Source of the DNA: Bacillota bacterium
GTDB taxonomy: Bacteria > Bacillota > Clostridia > Acetivibrionales > DSM-2933
NCBI GenBank assembly: GCA_023430975.1
Contig: JAEYYB010000037.1
Span: 26,662-90,661, forward strand
Length of the DNA stretch: 64,000 bases
Direction of reading: 5' to 3'
The translations under genes were made by a program, and so were the position numbers. Below the pieces are notes generated by a model. The model did no database searches, had not been told where the DNA came from, and saw nothing but the letters and a program-made list of their open reading frames with translations. Positions 16,391 through 25,643 of this stretch are shown here, one piece after another. How positions within the stretch are numbered: position 1 is the first letter of the stretch; each line of letters opens with the position of its first letter.

Positions 16391-16716
16391 TGAAAGGCTC
16401 CCTTATATGTGGAAACTTTTTAGGCTAAATATAGCTAAATACATCAAATAATATACGGTAAATATTAAACTTGAGTGATAAAAAATATAAGCTGTAGCAA
16501 TTATTCGCAATACTTATTTTCAGAAAAAAATTCAGCTCTATTAAAGAAACCGAAAAGTAAGTTTATTAATACTTTAATTTAATCTTGATAAGATTGTTGT
16601 TAAATTTATAATTATAGACATTTATGATACATTTTTGAATTGATCTAATATACATAGTGGGAGTTTTTTTATAGGTGCATTGAATATTTAGTTTATTCAA
16701 ATGCTATCGATCAAAG

Positions 16717-16763
16717 ATAACCAGCTGTTTTATATAATAATTTTATATAAAGCGGCTGGTTAT
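16717..16763. terminator. Stem-loop, possible bidirectional terminator
   Basis: ATAACCAGC (16717-16725) pairs perfectly with GCTGGTTAT (16755-16763). The inner TTATATAA arms extend the stem. Only short T/A tracts flank it. Confidence 0.55.
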
Positions 16764-16773
16764 ATTGTTAATG

Positions 16774-16867
16774 CGTGAGAAATTATGGTGTATTCCACAC
16801 TATAATTTCTCACGAGAACATTAAGGATACAAAATCTTTTCGTGATTTTGTTCCACCAATCCTTAAG
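16774..16867. repeat. Family C two-hairpin element (C2), best-formed copy
   Basis: Hairpin 1: CGTGAGAAATTAT (16774-16786) with ATAATTTCTCACG (16802-16814), perfect 13 bp. Hairpin 2: TTAAGGAT + ACAAAATC with GATTTTGT + ATCCTTAA, two perfect 8-bp helices separated by an internal loop. It lies just 3' of the minus-strand CAP-domain gene. Confidence 0.8.
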
Positions 16868-16869
16868 AT

Positions 16870-17493
16870 CTAACTTAAAGGCTTTATAAACATCTGCGTC
16901 CAGTAGTTTACTCCGCTGCTGGTTTTTGCAAGGCCAACACCAATGTGTGTATATGAAGGGCTTAGAATATTGGCCCTGTGTCCCGGTGAATTCATCCATC
17001 CTTTCATGACCTCTGCAGGAGTTCTTTGACCGTATGCTATATTCTCCCCGGCAGATGAGAAACGAATACCGAAGGATTCCATCATCTTAAAAGGTGAACC
17101 ATATGTCGGTGATGTATGTGAGAAGTAGCCCTTATTTATCATATCCTGGGATTTATAACGGGCAACCCTTGAAAGCTGCCAATCAGCTTTTAGAGCAGAT
17201 AAACCGTTTTTCGCCCTTTCAACATTAACCAGCCTTAGAACTTCATCTTCATAGACCTTTGTACTGCTTAGAGATGGGATATTGAGCTTTTGTCCGGGAT
17301 ATATCATATTTGCATTCTTAACCTGTGGATTTTGTGCCAATATCTCATTAATGCCAGTCTGGTGCTTAACTGCAATCTTCCAAATGGTGTCACCCGGCTT
17401 GACTGTATAAGTAGTATTTTGTGCATAAACCTGCACAGTGCATAGCATAATAAATAATGATGCTAAAAAGAATATTTTCTTCAAATTAATCAC
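16870..17493 (-). CDS. Secreted LysM-CAP (SCP) domain protein
   Basis: 207 residues. Signal peptide (residues 1-24, ending VYAQ). One LysM domain (YTVKPGDTIWKIAVKHQTG ... YPGQKLNIP, ~28-72) would anchor it to peptidoglycan. A CAP/SCP-like domain follows (~80-205) with ARYKSQDM, GYFSHTSP, GENIAYG, W-x-x-SPGHRANIL and the HIGVG end. This architecture is that of YkwD/SafA-related Firmicute proteins, often spore or envelope associated. Exact function unknown. Confidence 0.9.
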   Translation of the reverse strand: MINLKKIFFLASLFIMLCTVQVYAQNTTYTVKPGDTIWKIAVKHQTGINEILAQNPQVKNANMIYPGQKLNIPSLSSTKVYEDEVLRLVNVERAKNGLSALKADWQLSRVARYKSQDMINKGYFSHTSPTYGSPFKMMESFGIRFSSAGENIAYGQRTPAEVMKGWMNSPGHRANILSPSYTHIGVGLAKTSSGVNYWTQMFIKPLS

Positions 17494-17560
17494 CTCGACA
17501 AATATTCTTTATCCGGCAGAGGATATTATGTCAGGCAATTATTCTTTATTCATGAAATAA

Positions 17561-17950
17561 TTATATTGTTTTTATGTTTATACGTGTTATTAGTTTTGTA
17601 TCAATTATATAAACTATAACGGCACCTAAAGTATATGCAATCAAGTCGAAGGGATCAAATACCGATCCAATTATAAGCTTTGCCAGTTTATTTTGGTCAA
17701 GTCCCAACAAATTTATAAGCCTGGCATATTGAAGAAATTCTGTTATATAACCCAAACCAAGGACACCGCTGGCAAGATGAGACGGCTTAATATCAAAAAA
17801 TGCTCTAACAAGAAAATAAATAAGCAAAATTACAATTACATCTCCTATAAAACCTCTGATAAACAAATTGTCGTCAAAGAGCTTTACTATAATGACACAT
17901 GATAAAAAACATAATATTGATAAGGAAAAATATATTAAACGTTTTTTCAA
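17561..17950 (-). CDS. DUF2809-type small membrane protein
   Basis: 129 residues, about four hydrophobic helices (residues ~6-25, 32-50, 60-75, 100-118). The GDVIVILLIYFLVRAF and SVFDPFDLIAYTLGA segments match the DUF2809 family of integral membrane proteins. Function unknown. Its start overlaps the stop of the acyltransferase gene by 4 bp, so the two are co-transcribed. Confidence 0.8.
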   Translation of the reverse strand: MKKRLIYFSLSILCFLSCVIIVKLFDDNLFIRGFIGDVIVILLIYFLVRAFFDIKPSHLASGVLGLGYITEFLQYARLINLLGLDQNKLAKLIIGSVFDPFDLIAYTLGAVIVYIIDTKLITRINIKTI

Positions 17951-19035
17951 AGCGATAACTCCCTTGATTTATTAAAAACTGTTTGTTTTTTGATGCTTAC
18001 TCCTCCAAGCCATGAGATAAATGGGATGAAGCTTAGTAAATATGTGAATACAAGTGTTGATAATACCGTAACGATGTAAAATAGAGTCATACCGGAAAGG
18101 GAGTCCCAGATGTTAGTAAAACCTATCCTGTAAGCAGCAGCACGGACCAACCTCATTATAAGGATATGGCTTAAATATATTATAAAAGATTGTTCGGATA
18201 TCCATGTGAATACTTTCTGTATAAATGTTTTTGTGACAATATACTTCGAAACCAGATAGAAAAGGAAAAATGTAATGATGCTATAGACTATTATTATGGG
18301 TTTCATTGAGGATTCAAAAGTCCTGGTAATTTTACTCTCTGCAATTAGCAGTGCAGAACAAATAAACCAAGCTACTGAAATGTTTAATTTGATATTGGTA
18401 ACTTTATCCTTCCATTTATCCATATGGGTTACTAAGTACATACCTAAAGCAAAATAGAATATCCAGCATGGAAATGAGATGTAATTGTAGACTAACAATT
18501 TACGAGGTAATATTGAATACCCCCAATTACTAATATATGATGCCAACTGGAAGTAAAAGGTTATTAGAAAGGCCAGCAGCAAAACAAGTTTATCATGACC
18601 TTTTTTAAATGACCACTTCAATAAGGGATAAAGCAAATACATCTGAAATATAATAACCATGAAGTAAAGATGATCTATTCCTGTAAGCAAATGTTCTAAA
18701 TAGTATGGCACAATTTCTCCAAAAGAAAGATTATGTACGATTGAACTTCGGAAATTATATAGTGCATATATTGCCGACCATAAAAAATATGGTATAAGTA
18801 TCTTGTTGAACCTCTTTGCTAAAAAACTAACATATCCCATTTCTTTGTTTCTGTCTGAATTGTATAATAAAAAGCCGGAGATAATTATAAACATCGGTAC
18901 GGCGTATCGGATTAGCTGATTTAGAATATAACCTATGTCATTTGTAAGAATATAGGCACTTGTTGTATGAATTGCAATCACTGATAATGCTGATACTGCA
19001 CGAATAAAATCAAATTCATAAAGACGTACCTTCAT
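17947..19035 (-). CDS. Integral membrane acyltransferase (Acyltransferase_3)
   Basis: 362 residues with about ten transmembrane helices. The N terminus RLYEFDFIRAVSALSVIAIHTT includes the conserved FIR and catalytic-site histidine of OatA/WecH-type acyltransferases; RYAVPMFIIISGFLLY is the second signature. Such enzymes O-acetylate cell-surface polysaccharides or peptidoglycan. The acceptor cannot be inferred. First gene of a two-gene minus-strand operon. Confidence 0.85.
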   Translation of the reverse strand: MKVRLYEFDFIRAVSALSVIAIHTTSAYILTNDIGYILNQLIRYAVPMFIIISGFLLYNSDRNKEMGYVSFLAKRFNKILIPYFLWSAIYALYNFRSSIVHNLSFGEIVPYYLEHLLTGIDHLYFMVIIFQMYLLYPLLKWSFKKGHDKLVLLLAFLITFYFQLASYISNWGYSILPRKLLVYNYISFPCWIFYFALGMYLVTHMDKWKDKVTNIKLNISVAWFICSALLIAESKITRTFESSMKPIIIVYSIITFFLFYLVSKYIVTKTFIQKVFTWISEQSFIIYLSHILIMRLVRAAAYRIGFTNIWDSLSGMTLFYIVTVLSTLVFTYLLSFIPFISWLGGVSIKKQTVFNKSRELSL

Positions 19036-19131
19036 AAAAATTAAATCCTCCGAATTAATTACGCTTAATCATATGGAGATATTATATTGAATAATAACAT
19101 CCTTTGCAAGTACAATAAGAGTAGGTTATAT

Positions 19132-19176
19132 TTAAAGTGTTAATAATCTTACATTTATCACTTTTGATATATTAAA
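19132..19176. repeat. Family B partial element (B3, inverted)
   Basis: AAAGTGTTAATAATCTTACA followed by TTTATCACTTTTGATATATT. It is the reverse complement of the family B right half and ends about 20 bp before the NagZ-like gene. Confidence 0.65.
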
Positions 19177-19199
19177 ATTATAAAAATAGGGGAATGAGT

Positions 19200-20501
19200 A
19201 TGCATGGAAAGCTTGTCACACCACTAATTATTCTAATGCTTGTACTATTTACATCTTGTGCAAATAAGACTATGCCTGAATCCACTCAGCCCAAAGCGGC
19301 TCAGCCAGAGGCAACACCTATAGCGACTCAGCCATATACGACTCATATAGCGACTCTGCCTGAAACAACACCTATAGGGACCAATAAAGCCGGCACTCCA
19401 AGGAATGATGATATTATGGAAAAACTTAATGACATGACATTGGAAGAGAAAATAGGGCAGTTGGTAATGGTAGGGGTTGAAGGCAAAACCCTGGATTCCG
19501 ATATAAAGGAATTAGTCGTGAAACACTATGTTGGAGGCGTTATACTCTTTAAAAAGAATATAAAAAGTGCTACACAGGCTGCAGCCTTTATAAATTCTAT
19601 CAAGGAAGTAAACAGTGTTAATAAATTGCCTATATTTATTTCAGTGGATGAGGAAGGCGGAAGGATAACAAGGATGCCGGATGAGTTTAGAAAGATTCCC
19701 TCAGCCAGAGATATAGGCAAGAAAAATGATGAGAACCTTTCTTACGGTATTGGGAGTGCTATTGGAAATATGATTGGACAGATGGGGTTTAATATGGATT
19801 TTGCACCTGTTCTAGATATCAACAGCAATCCTCTTAATAAGGTAATTGATGACAGGGCTTCAGGTTCTGAACCTGATATTGTTAAGAGGCTTGGAGTAAG
19901 CACTATGAAGGGGATTCGATCAAGGAACATTATTCCGGTTGTAAAACATTTTCCGGGACATGGGGATACAACAGTAGATTCACATATGGGTTTGCCTGTT
20001 GTAGATTATGATTTGGAGAGATTACAAAACTTTGAGTTGATACCTTTTGCTGAGGCTATACAAAATGATGCCGATGCTGTTATGATTGCACACATTCTTA
20101 TGAAAAAAATTGATGAAGATTATCCTGCATCCATGTCCTACAAGGTTGTAAACGATATTTTAAGGGATAATATGGGGTTTAAGGGTGTTGTCGTGACTGA
20201 TGACCTTACTATGGGTGCAATCGAAAAGAATTTTAACATTGACGATGCTGCTGTCAAATCTTTTAATGCCGGGTGCGACATATTACTTGTTTGTCATGGA
20301 TATGACAAAGAGTTAAGGGTAATTGAGGCATTAAAGAGAGCAGTTGAAAATGGCACTATATCAAAAAAGCGTATAGACGAAAGTGTATATAGAATAATTG
20401 AGCTTAAAGCAAAATATGGATTGACTGATACTAGAAGTAATAATATAGATATAAAGGGTATAAATCAAGAGATTGAAAGGGTTCTAGAAGAAGGCAAGTA
20501 A
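19200..20501 (+). CDS. nagZ: GH3 beta-N-acetylhexosaminidase lipoprotein (NagZ-like)
   Basis: About 433 residues. Lipoprotein signal with lipobox LFTSC (cysteine near residue 20), then a Thr/Pro/Gln-rich tether with repeated (P/H)-x-A-T-x-P units to ~residue 65. The GH3 domain carries MTLEEKIGQLVM, SVDEEGGR, the NagZ-specific KHFPGHGDT(x)4H histidine/aspartate loop and VVTDDLTMG with the nucleophile aspartate. It would cleave GlcNAc from muropeptides outside the membrane. ATG 19200 is preferred over ATG 19194 for AGGGG spacing. Confidence 0.9.
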   Translation: MHGKLVTPLIILMLVLFTSCANKTMPESTQPKAAQPEATPIATQPYTTHIATLPETTPIGTNKAGTPRNDDIMEKLNDMTLEEKIGQLVMVGVEGKTLDSDIKELVVKHYVGGVILFKKNIKSATQAAAFINSIKEVNSVNKLPIFISVDEEGGRITRMPDEFRKIPSARDIGKKNDENLSYGIGSAIGNMIGQMGFNMDFAPVLDINSNPLNKVIDDRASGSEPDIVKRLGVSTMKGIRSRNIIPVVKHFPGHGDTTVDSHMGLPVVDYDLERLQNFELIPFAEAIQNDADAVMIAHILMKKIDEDYPASMSYKVVNDILRDNMGFKGVVVTDDLTMGAIEKNFNIDDAAVKSFNAGCDILLVCHGYDKELRVIEALKRAVENGTISKKRIDESVYRIIELKAKYGLTDTRSNNIDIKGINQEIERVLEEGK

Positions 20502-20526
20502 AATCATCACTCATATTTGCCTTTTT

Positions 20527-20612
20527 AATGTCTAGGGAATTATGGTGCATACTACACTGCAATTTAACGACAACGATCAAGGCACAAAATCCCAGGCGAT
20601 TTTGTTCCTAAC
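20527..20612. repeat. Family C element (C3)
   Basis: Starts with GGGAATTATGGTGCATAC, contains CACTGCAATTTAACGACAA, then the ACAAAATC ... GATTTTGT hairpin. The first hairpin is degraded relative to 16774-16814. Confidence 0.65.
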
Positions 20613-20717
20613 ATATAGAAAAATAATAATAAATTGTTTACAATAATAAGATAAGGTTTTTATCAGCATTATAAAACTAAATTGCTTTTGGTTTATAATA
20701 TATAAGGACGGTCATTT

Positions 20718-23453
20718 ATGAATTTTTCTAATATAAAAAATATTCTGAAAAACAATAGGTTCAAAGCTTTGCTGCTTGTTTTTGTTACCCTTGTTTCGGC
20801 ACTGCTTATTATTTCATCCATCAATATGTTGTCCTTCACGTTGGTAGGAGAATCCGGAAAGACAGCTGACAATGGGAGTGGGAGCGGCAAAAATAATAAA
20901 AATAGCCCGGGAAATAATAACAGTAATAATCAGGAAAATAATGGAAACACGCAAAATGATGGACAAAACGGTGGACAAACCGATGATAAAGATGATCACA
21001 AGTTGGGAGAGGATGAAGCAGAAGGGGAAAACCGGAATAGAGACAATAGTGGTAAGGACCGGGAGAACAGCGACTTCAACTTTAATCAACCTAATGATAA
21101 TTCCTATGGGAATAATGGAGAGATACAAAATCCTGATTCCAGATCCTCTGAAAACAAACAGGATGAAGATCGAAATGATGAAGCTAGTCCCAAGGATTAT
21201 GAGGCTGAAGAGGGTGAAGAGGATGACGGATACTCAGGAGGTTATACCATACCTGATGAGCTACGGAATAGACTAAAAAACCAGAGACCTGAATTCAATA
21301 TTGATTTATCCAAGGATGACAGCCTGCCTAAAGGCCAGTATTTCGGCGATGGTGACTCATACTCTGTAAGTAATGCTAAAAAAGGAAAACATGTACCTTT
21401 ATTTGAGATTCTCGGAAAGCTGGACAGCCCTTTTATAAAGATGACTGTTCAGGATACTTATTCAGGCAGTAAATGGTATTCAAACCCTGAGAAAACGGCA
21501 AAAGTCTATAAATATAATGAAAACAACAATAATGAAGAAAAGTCATGTAAAATAAAATTCATAAATCCTGCAAAAGGTTTTATTCCTGTACCTGTAAATA
21601 TGCAGAGCGTTAAAGTCCCGGTTCTGGGGTTGCTAAATTACCCTGAAGAAGGGGTATTCTATTCAGATTTCATGATAAATGACTATTACGAGGTTTTTTT
21701 AAAGAATGAGATGCCGGACAGGTATGTTCTTGAAAACAGCGATATTGATAGGAGATTTTTATATAATACCGATAGCTTGGGCAAATTGAACAGTGGAGTA
21801 GAGGAGCTTGTGGAGGGGTTGGAATCTCCATACGAGAAGATAGAAGCTATCTCAAACTATCTAAAATTCAATTTTACACAGGGCTCTGTAAAAAACAGGG
21901 ACAGGGAAGATGCCTTATACAGGTTTTTAAACGACAGGAAGGGAAACCAGCTTGACTTTGTGTCAACATTTGTTACGCTGCTCAGGTGTGCTGATATTCC
22001 GGCACGGCTGGTTACCGGCTACAGGGCTGACCTAAGTGCCGAATATCAGATTGTATATGCCGATCAGATGTGCGTTTATCCTGAGGTTTGCTTCGAAGGC
22101 TATGGATGGGTTCCGGTGGATTATTTTGCACAGATTAATCCCATTGATCCTCCCAAACCTTCAATAACTCATATTACCAAGCTCAATGAAACCGCTTTAA
22201 AGGGTGAGGGGTTCAATGTGACAGGTACGGTAAAGGATGCAGCAGGAAAGGCTCTTAATGGACAGACGGTTCTTATTTACCTTAAGAAGGACAAGTCAGA
22301 AGAATGCTTATCCTATGATAAGGCAGTTGTAAAAAATGGTGCGTTCGACATTGACTGTATCCTGAAAGAGAACATAGATGTAGGAAGCTATCAGGTTATA
22401 GCCAGGACCCTTGCTGATTCCACCTATAAGGAATCGGATAGTGATCCGGAGCTTAAGGTTCTGGCAGAAACAGATATGTCAATTGCACAGCCTAAAATAA
22501 CCGATAATGGAAGCAAGCTTGTTATAGATGCAAGTCTTTTTGAGAGACTTTCCAAAAAGCCTGTAAGTGATGGTGAGGTGGAGATATCATACATCAATAT
22601 AGCTCATGATGGTGAAAAGGAAAAGGGCCTGGTTAGTGTAAAAGGGGAGGTTCAGGCGGGGAGGTTTGTTACATCTGTAGATATTTCCAGGAATGTTAAG
22701 CCTGATGGGAATTACATTTTCTTTTCACGCTATCTGGGTGTGCTGACAGGCAAGTACATTGGAACTGATTATTATATACCGTCAACAGGTGAAGTTGATG
22801 TGAATCTTACAATAATCCATTGGTGGAGGATTATAACAACACTGATTGTTTTGATTTGCCTTGCTGCTTTGATTATAGGATTTGTTCTACTTAAGAGAAA
22901 GAGGCAGTTGGCTGCAGCTTCGTCTTATGGAAACGGGCTTGATTATTTTAATGATAAGTATCGTACAGAAGACAAGACAGATATTGAAGTGTTGAAAATA
23001 AGATTTCCTGATATAGGTCCGGAATTTGAAGATGTCTGGGGAATAAACGAACCCTTTAGAGTGATGTTTTATGATTCTTATGGAAATTTTGACGAACTGA
23101 ACATGGTGTTTGATAAAAAAGGTTTGAAAAGGATCGCTGTTTCGCCGGGTTCAGACGGTGGAGCGAATATAAGCAGAAATATTCGAATTGTATGCTATGG
23201 AGAGGAAGTTTTGGTTCTTGGAAAAAAGCTGAATGATATTCTTTATAATAAATTCGGTTTACTATCCAAGAGGCTTACACCTAGGGAAATCATAAAATCC
23301 TTGCAGAATTTCCAAAAAAACAATGTAATAAATGGTTATACCGACAGCAACGTAGAGGATCTTATACTTATCATGGAGAAAGCAGCATATAGCATTGATG
23401 AAGTTAGAAGAGAGGATTACGAGCGTTTTTACAAGTTCGTGTCCACATTATAA
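20718..23453 (+). CDS. Transglutaminase-like membrane protein with degenerate catalytic triad
   Basis: 911 residues. Transmembrane helix at ~19-41, then ~140 residues of N/D/G/E-rich low complexity, a beta-rich extracellular region, and a transglutaminase-core-like domain (~360-470: LLRCADIPARLVTGYRA, GYGWVPVD). Further Ig-like modules follow (~480-690), then a second transmembrane helix (~712-733) and a ~175-residue cytosolic tail. In transglutaminases the core reads G-x-C ... H ... D. Here the Cys position is Gln411 and the His position Cys452; only the Asp (near 468) remains. It heads the classic TGase/MoxR/DUF58 cluster, so it is probably a non-catalytic envelope partner. Confidence 0.82.
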   Translation: MNFSNIKNILKNNRFKALLLVFVTLVSALLIISSINMLSFTLVGESGKTADNGSGSGKNNKNSPGNNNSNNQENNGNTQNDGQNGGQTDDKDDHKLGEDEAEGENRNRDNSGKDRENSDFNFNQPNDNSYGNNGEIQNPDSRSSENKQDEDRNDEASPKDYEAEEGEEDDGYSGGYTIPDELRNRLKNQRPEFNIDLSKDDSLPKGQYFGDGDSYSVSNAKKGKHVPLFEILGKLDSPFIKMTVQDTYSGSKWYSNPEKTAKVYKYNENNNNEEKSCKIKFINPAKGFIPVPVNMQSVKVPVLGLLNYPEEGVFYSDFMINDYYEVFLKNEMPDRYVLENSDIDRRFLYNTDSLGKLNSGVEELVEGLESPYEKIEAISNYLKFNFTQGSVKNRDREDALYRFLNDRKGNQLDFVSTFVTLLRCADIPARLVTGYRADLSAEYQIVYADQMCVYPEVCFEGYGWVPVDYFAQINPIDPPKPSITHITKLNETALKGEGFNVTGTVKDAAGKALNGQTVLIYLKKDKSEECLSYDKAVVKNGAFDIDCILKENIDVGSYQVIARTLADSTYKESDSDPELKVLAETDMSIAQPKITDNGSKLVIDASLFERLSKKPVSDGEVEISYINIAHDGEKEKGLVSVKGEVQAGRFVTSVDISRNVKPDGNYIFFSRYLGVLTGKYIGTDYYIPSTGEVDVNLTIIHWWRIITTLIVLICLAALIIGFVLLKRKRQLAAASSYGNGLDYFNDKYRTEDKTDIEVLKIRFPDIGPEFEDVWGINEPFRVMFYDSYGNFDELNMVFDKKGLKRIAVSPGSDGGANISRNIRIVCYGEEVLVLGKKLNDILYNKFGLLSKRLTPREIIKSLQNFQKNNVINGYTDSNVEDLILIMEKAAYSIDEVRREDYERFYKFVSTL

Positions 23454-23459
23454 TTGTAT

Positions 23460-23507
23460 ATTATTTGCTCCGCCAAATGTAGGATTATTAACACTTTTAA
23501 TATAAAG
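23460..23507. repeat. Family B element (B4)
   Basis: ATTATTTGCTCCGCCAAATG followed by TAGGATTATTAACACTTTTA, nearly identical to 10719-10764. It fills the gap between the transglutaminase-like gene and the next start. Confidence 0.8.
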
Positions 23508-23525
23508 CTTGAAAGGAATTAATAA

Positions 23526-24677
23526 ATGGGAGACAAAAGCAGTAAGAATGCCATTTTTGTATATATTACAGCAATAATTATACTGTCATTAATATCGGTA
23601 TTGATGGGAATTAAGGGATTGGGTCAGGAAGGCGGAATCAGGACCAGGCTGCTATTTATATTGATTCCTACCATATTTGTCCTTATGGGTTATCTGGCCA
23701 GAGATATTATTAATATACTCTTAAGAGGTCAATTGGCAAATGCACTTGAAAAAATGTCAATAATGGTAGGCTGGGGATTAGCAATATTTCTTTTTTTGTT
23801 TCTTTTACCTGAAGCTGATAAAATGAATACAGCAAGTTTTGGAGTACCTTTTTTAGTTTTGATTGTCACCTTTAACAGCTGTTTCTATGAATTTATCAAG
23901 AACAATATTATATTCTCCAGAGTTATTAAAGCACTTTTGTATTTTCTACAGGGCTTTGTTTTAAGACAGATGATTTTTGTTTTGTGGGAGAACGGTTCAT
24001 GGGACATAGGGATAACAATATCATTGGGGGATATGGTTCTCTTTGGACACATAATGCTGTTTGCATCTGCTCTTATATCTATACTGGAGCTTTCTGATCA
24101 CTCTATCTATAAAAAAATTGGAGAATGGTTTTCAAGAAACCCTTGGTTAAAGTTTTTTGCCGGGTGTGCATTGGTTTTATACTTTAAAGATATAAGAGTC
24201 AGGATTAATGAGAGTTATCCGGCACTTTTTGTATATGTTGAGTGGGTGGGAATATTTTTAATCCTACTGATAATATTTATAGGGGCCTTCAGTAAAATAC
24301 GAGGTGAAAGGGCTCCTCAGTTCCATGAAAGGTTTGGAAAGCATGTACAGGAAATTGTTTATAATAAAAGCTATGATGGACGGGAGATCTCAATGTTTCT
24401 TGATAATTATGTCAGCAGGGGTGAGTTGTCGGGGATACTGACATTCCTTGTGGGATTGGCAAAGGAGCGTATGATATCTGATGTGGAAATAAGCCGATTG
24501 ATAAAGCCATTGACTGACTTTAAGGGAGTGGAAGTTCCAAAGGTATGCTATAAGGGTGAGTATAACTATATTACGAAGATGAATATGGATGAGCGAAAAA
24601 AAATTATTGAGGTTGTGATTTGGAATATTAAATACTACGGGAGGAACAATAGCTATGTTTACCAAAATGAATACTGA
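23526..24677 (+). CDS. Polytopic membrane protein of the MoxR/DUF58 cluster
   Basis: 383 residues. About eight hydrophobic helices occupy residues 10-260; the last ~115 residues are charged and probably cytosolic (RFGKHVQEIVYNKSYDGREISM). No named family recognised. The gene overlaps the MoxR ATPase start by 23 bp, indicating translational coupling and a shared complex with the transglutaminase-like protein upstream. Confidence 0.7.
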   Translation: MGDKSSKNAIFVYITAIIILSLISVLMGIKGLGQEGGIRTRLLFILIPTIFVLMGYLARDIINILLRGQLANALEKMSIMVGWGLAIFLFLFLLPEADKMNTASFGVPFLVLIVTFNSCFYEFIKNNIIFSRVIKALLYFLQGFVLRQMIFVLWENGSWDIGITISLGDMVLFGHIMLFASALISILELSDHSIYKKIGEWFSRNPWLKFFAGCALVLYFKDIRVRINESYPALFVYVEWVGIFLILLIIFIGAFSKIRGERAPQFHERFGKHVQEIVYNKSYDGREISMFLDNYVSRGELSGILTFLVGLAKERMISDVEISRLIKPLTDFKGVEVPKVCYKGEYNYITKMNMDERKKIIEVVIWNIKYYGRNNSYVYQNEY

Positions 24678-25641
24678 GGATACACGGACAATATGCGGGA
24701 GAATCATTGATGAAGCAGGAAAGATATTTGTTGCTGCCGATAAAGGTGTGCTGGTTAAAATATTAAGTGGTTTTCTTGCAGGTGGGCATATTCTCTTTGA
24801 AGATAACCCAGGTCTTGGCAAAACCTTGCTTGTAAAAGTTTTTGCTAAAATCGCCGGGTGCGAATGGAAAAGGATACAGTTTACTCCCGACCTGATGCCT
24901 GCCGATATTGTTGGAACCAAGGTTTGGAAAGGTATCAACTCCAGTTTTGAGGTGGAAAAAGGACCAATCTTTACAAATTTTCTTTTAGCTGATGAAATCA
25001 ACCGTGCCATGCCTAAGACCCAGTCTGCATTGCTTGAGGCCATGGAGGAACACCAGGTGACCATAGAGGGCATCACTTATAAAATGGGACAATTGTTTAC
25101 TGTTATGGCCACTCAAAATCCAATTGAGATGGAAGGTACATACCCGCTTCCAGAAGCCCAAATGGATAGGTTTATCATGAAGATTTCAATGGGATATTTG
25201 GATTCGGTAGAAAAAGAGAGTGAGATTTTAAGAAGAAGGGTATTGTGGAAAAAGGATGATCCCACAGAAGAGATAAAAAGCGTTATAACAAAAGATGATA
25301 TTATGATGCTTCAGAATGAAGCGGAAAATGTTTATGTAGATGAAAACATTATAAGATATATATCTGAAATTGTAAGGGCTACCCGAAAGAACCCAAATGT
25401 AAGAATGGGTGCAAGCCCAAGGGGAGGTTTGGCACTTCTCAAGTTGACCAGGGCGTTTGCACTTATAAACGGGAGAAATTTTGTTATTCCCGATGATGTG
25501 AAGTATCTTGCCTCAAATGCTTTATCTCACCGCATAATGCTGAACGTTGACAGCATTTTGGAGGGAGTTACAGCAGATACTGTTATAAATATGATATTAA
25601 AGGGCATTGAAGTCCCTAAAGAATATACAAGGGGTATATAA
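24655..25641 (+). CDS. MoxR-family AAA+ ATPase
   Basis: 328 residues, normal length. Walker A EDNPGLGKTLLVK, Walker B LLADEINRAMPKTQSALLEAMEE, sensor ATQNPIEMEGTYPLPEAQMDRF and SPRGGLALLKL are the hallmark MoxR motifs. MoxR ATPases remodel or activate partner proteins, typically with DUF58/vWA adaptors encoded next to them, as here. ATG 24655 has GGGAGG at good spacing. Confidence 0.95.
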   Translation: MFTKMNTEDTRTICGRIIDEAGKIFVAADKGVLVKILSGFLAGGHILFEDNPGLGKTLLVKVFAKIAGCEWKRIQFTPDLMPADIVGTKVWKGINSSFEVEKGPIFTNFLLADEINRAMPKTQSALLEAMEEHQVTIEGITYKMGQLFTVMATQNPIEMEGTYPLPEAQMDRFIMKISMGYLDSVEKESEILRRRVLWKKDDPTEEIKSVITKDDIMMLQNEAENVYVDENIIRYISEIVRATRKNPNVRMGASPRGGLALLKLTRAFALINGRNFVIPDDVKYLASNALSHRIMLNVDSILEGVTADTVINMILKGIEVPKEYTRGI

Positions 25642-25643
25642 AT

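Noticed and set aside
16314..16869. Possible small ORFs or a riboswitch in the gap
   Set aside because: Only short AT-rich frames without ribosome sites are present, and structure is accounted for by repeats A7, C2 and the hairpin at 16717.
20872..21276. 134-codon open frame overlapping the transglutaminase-like gene
   Set aside because: It is a +1 shadow of the Asn/Asp-rich low-complexity region, with no ribosome site and a composition explained by the main frame.
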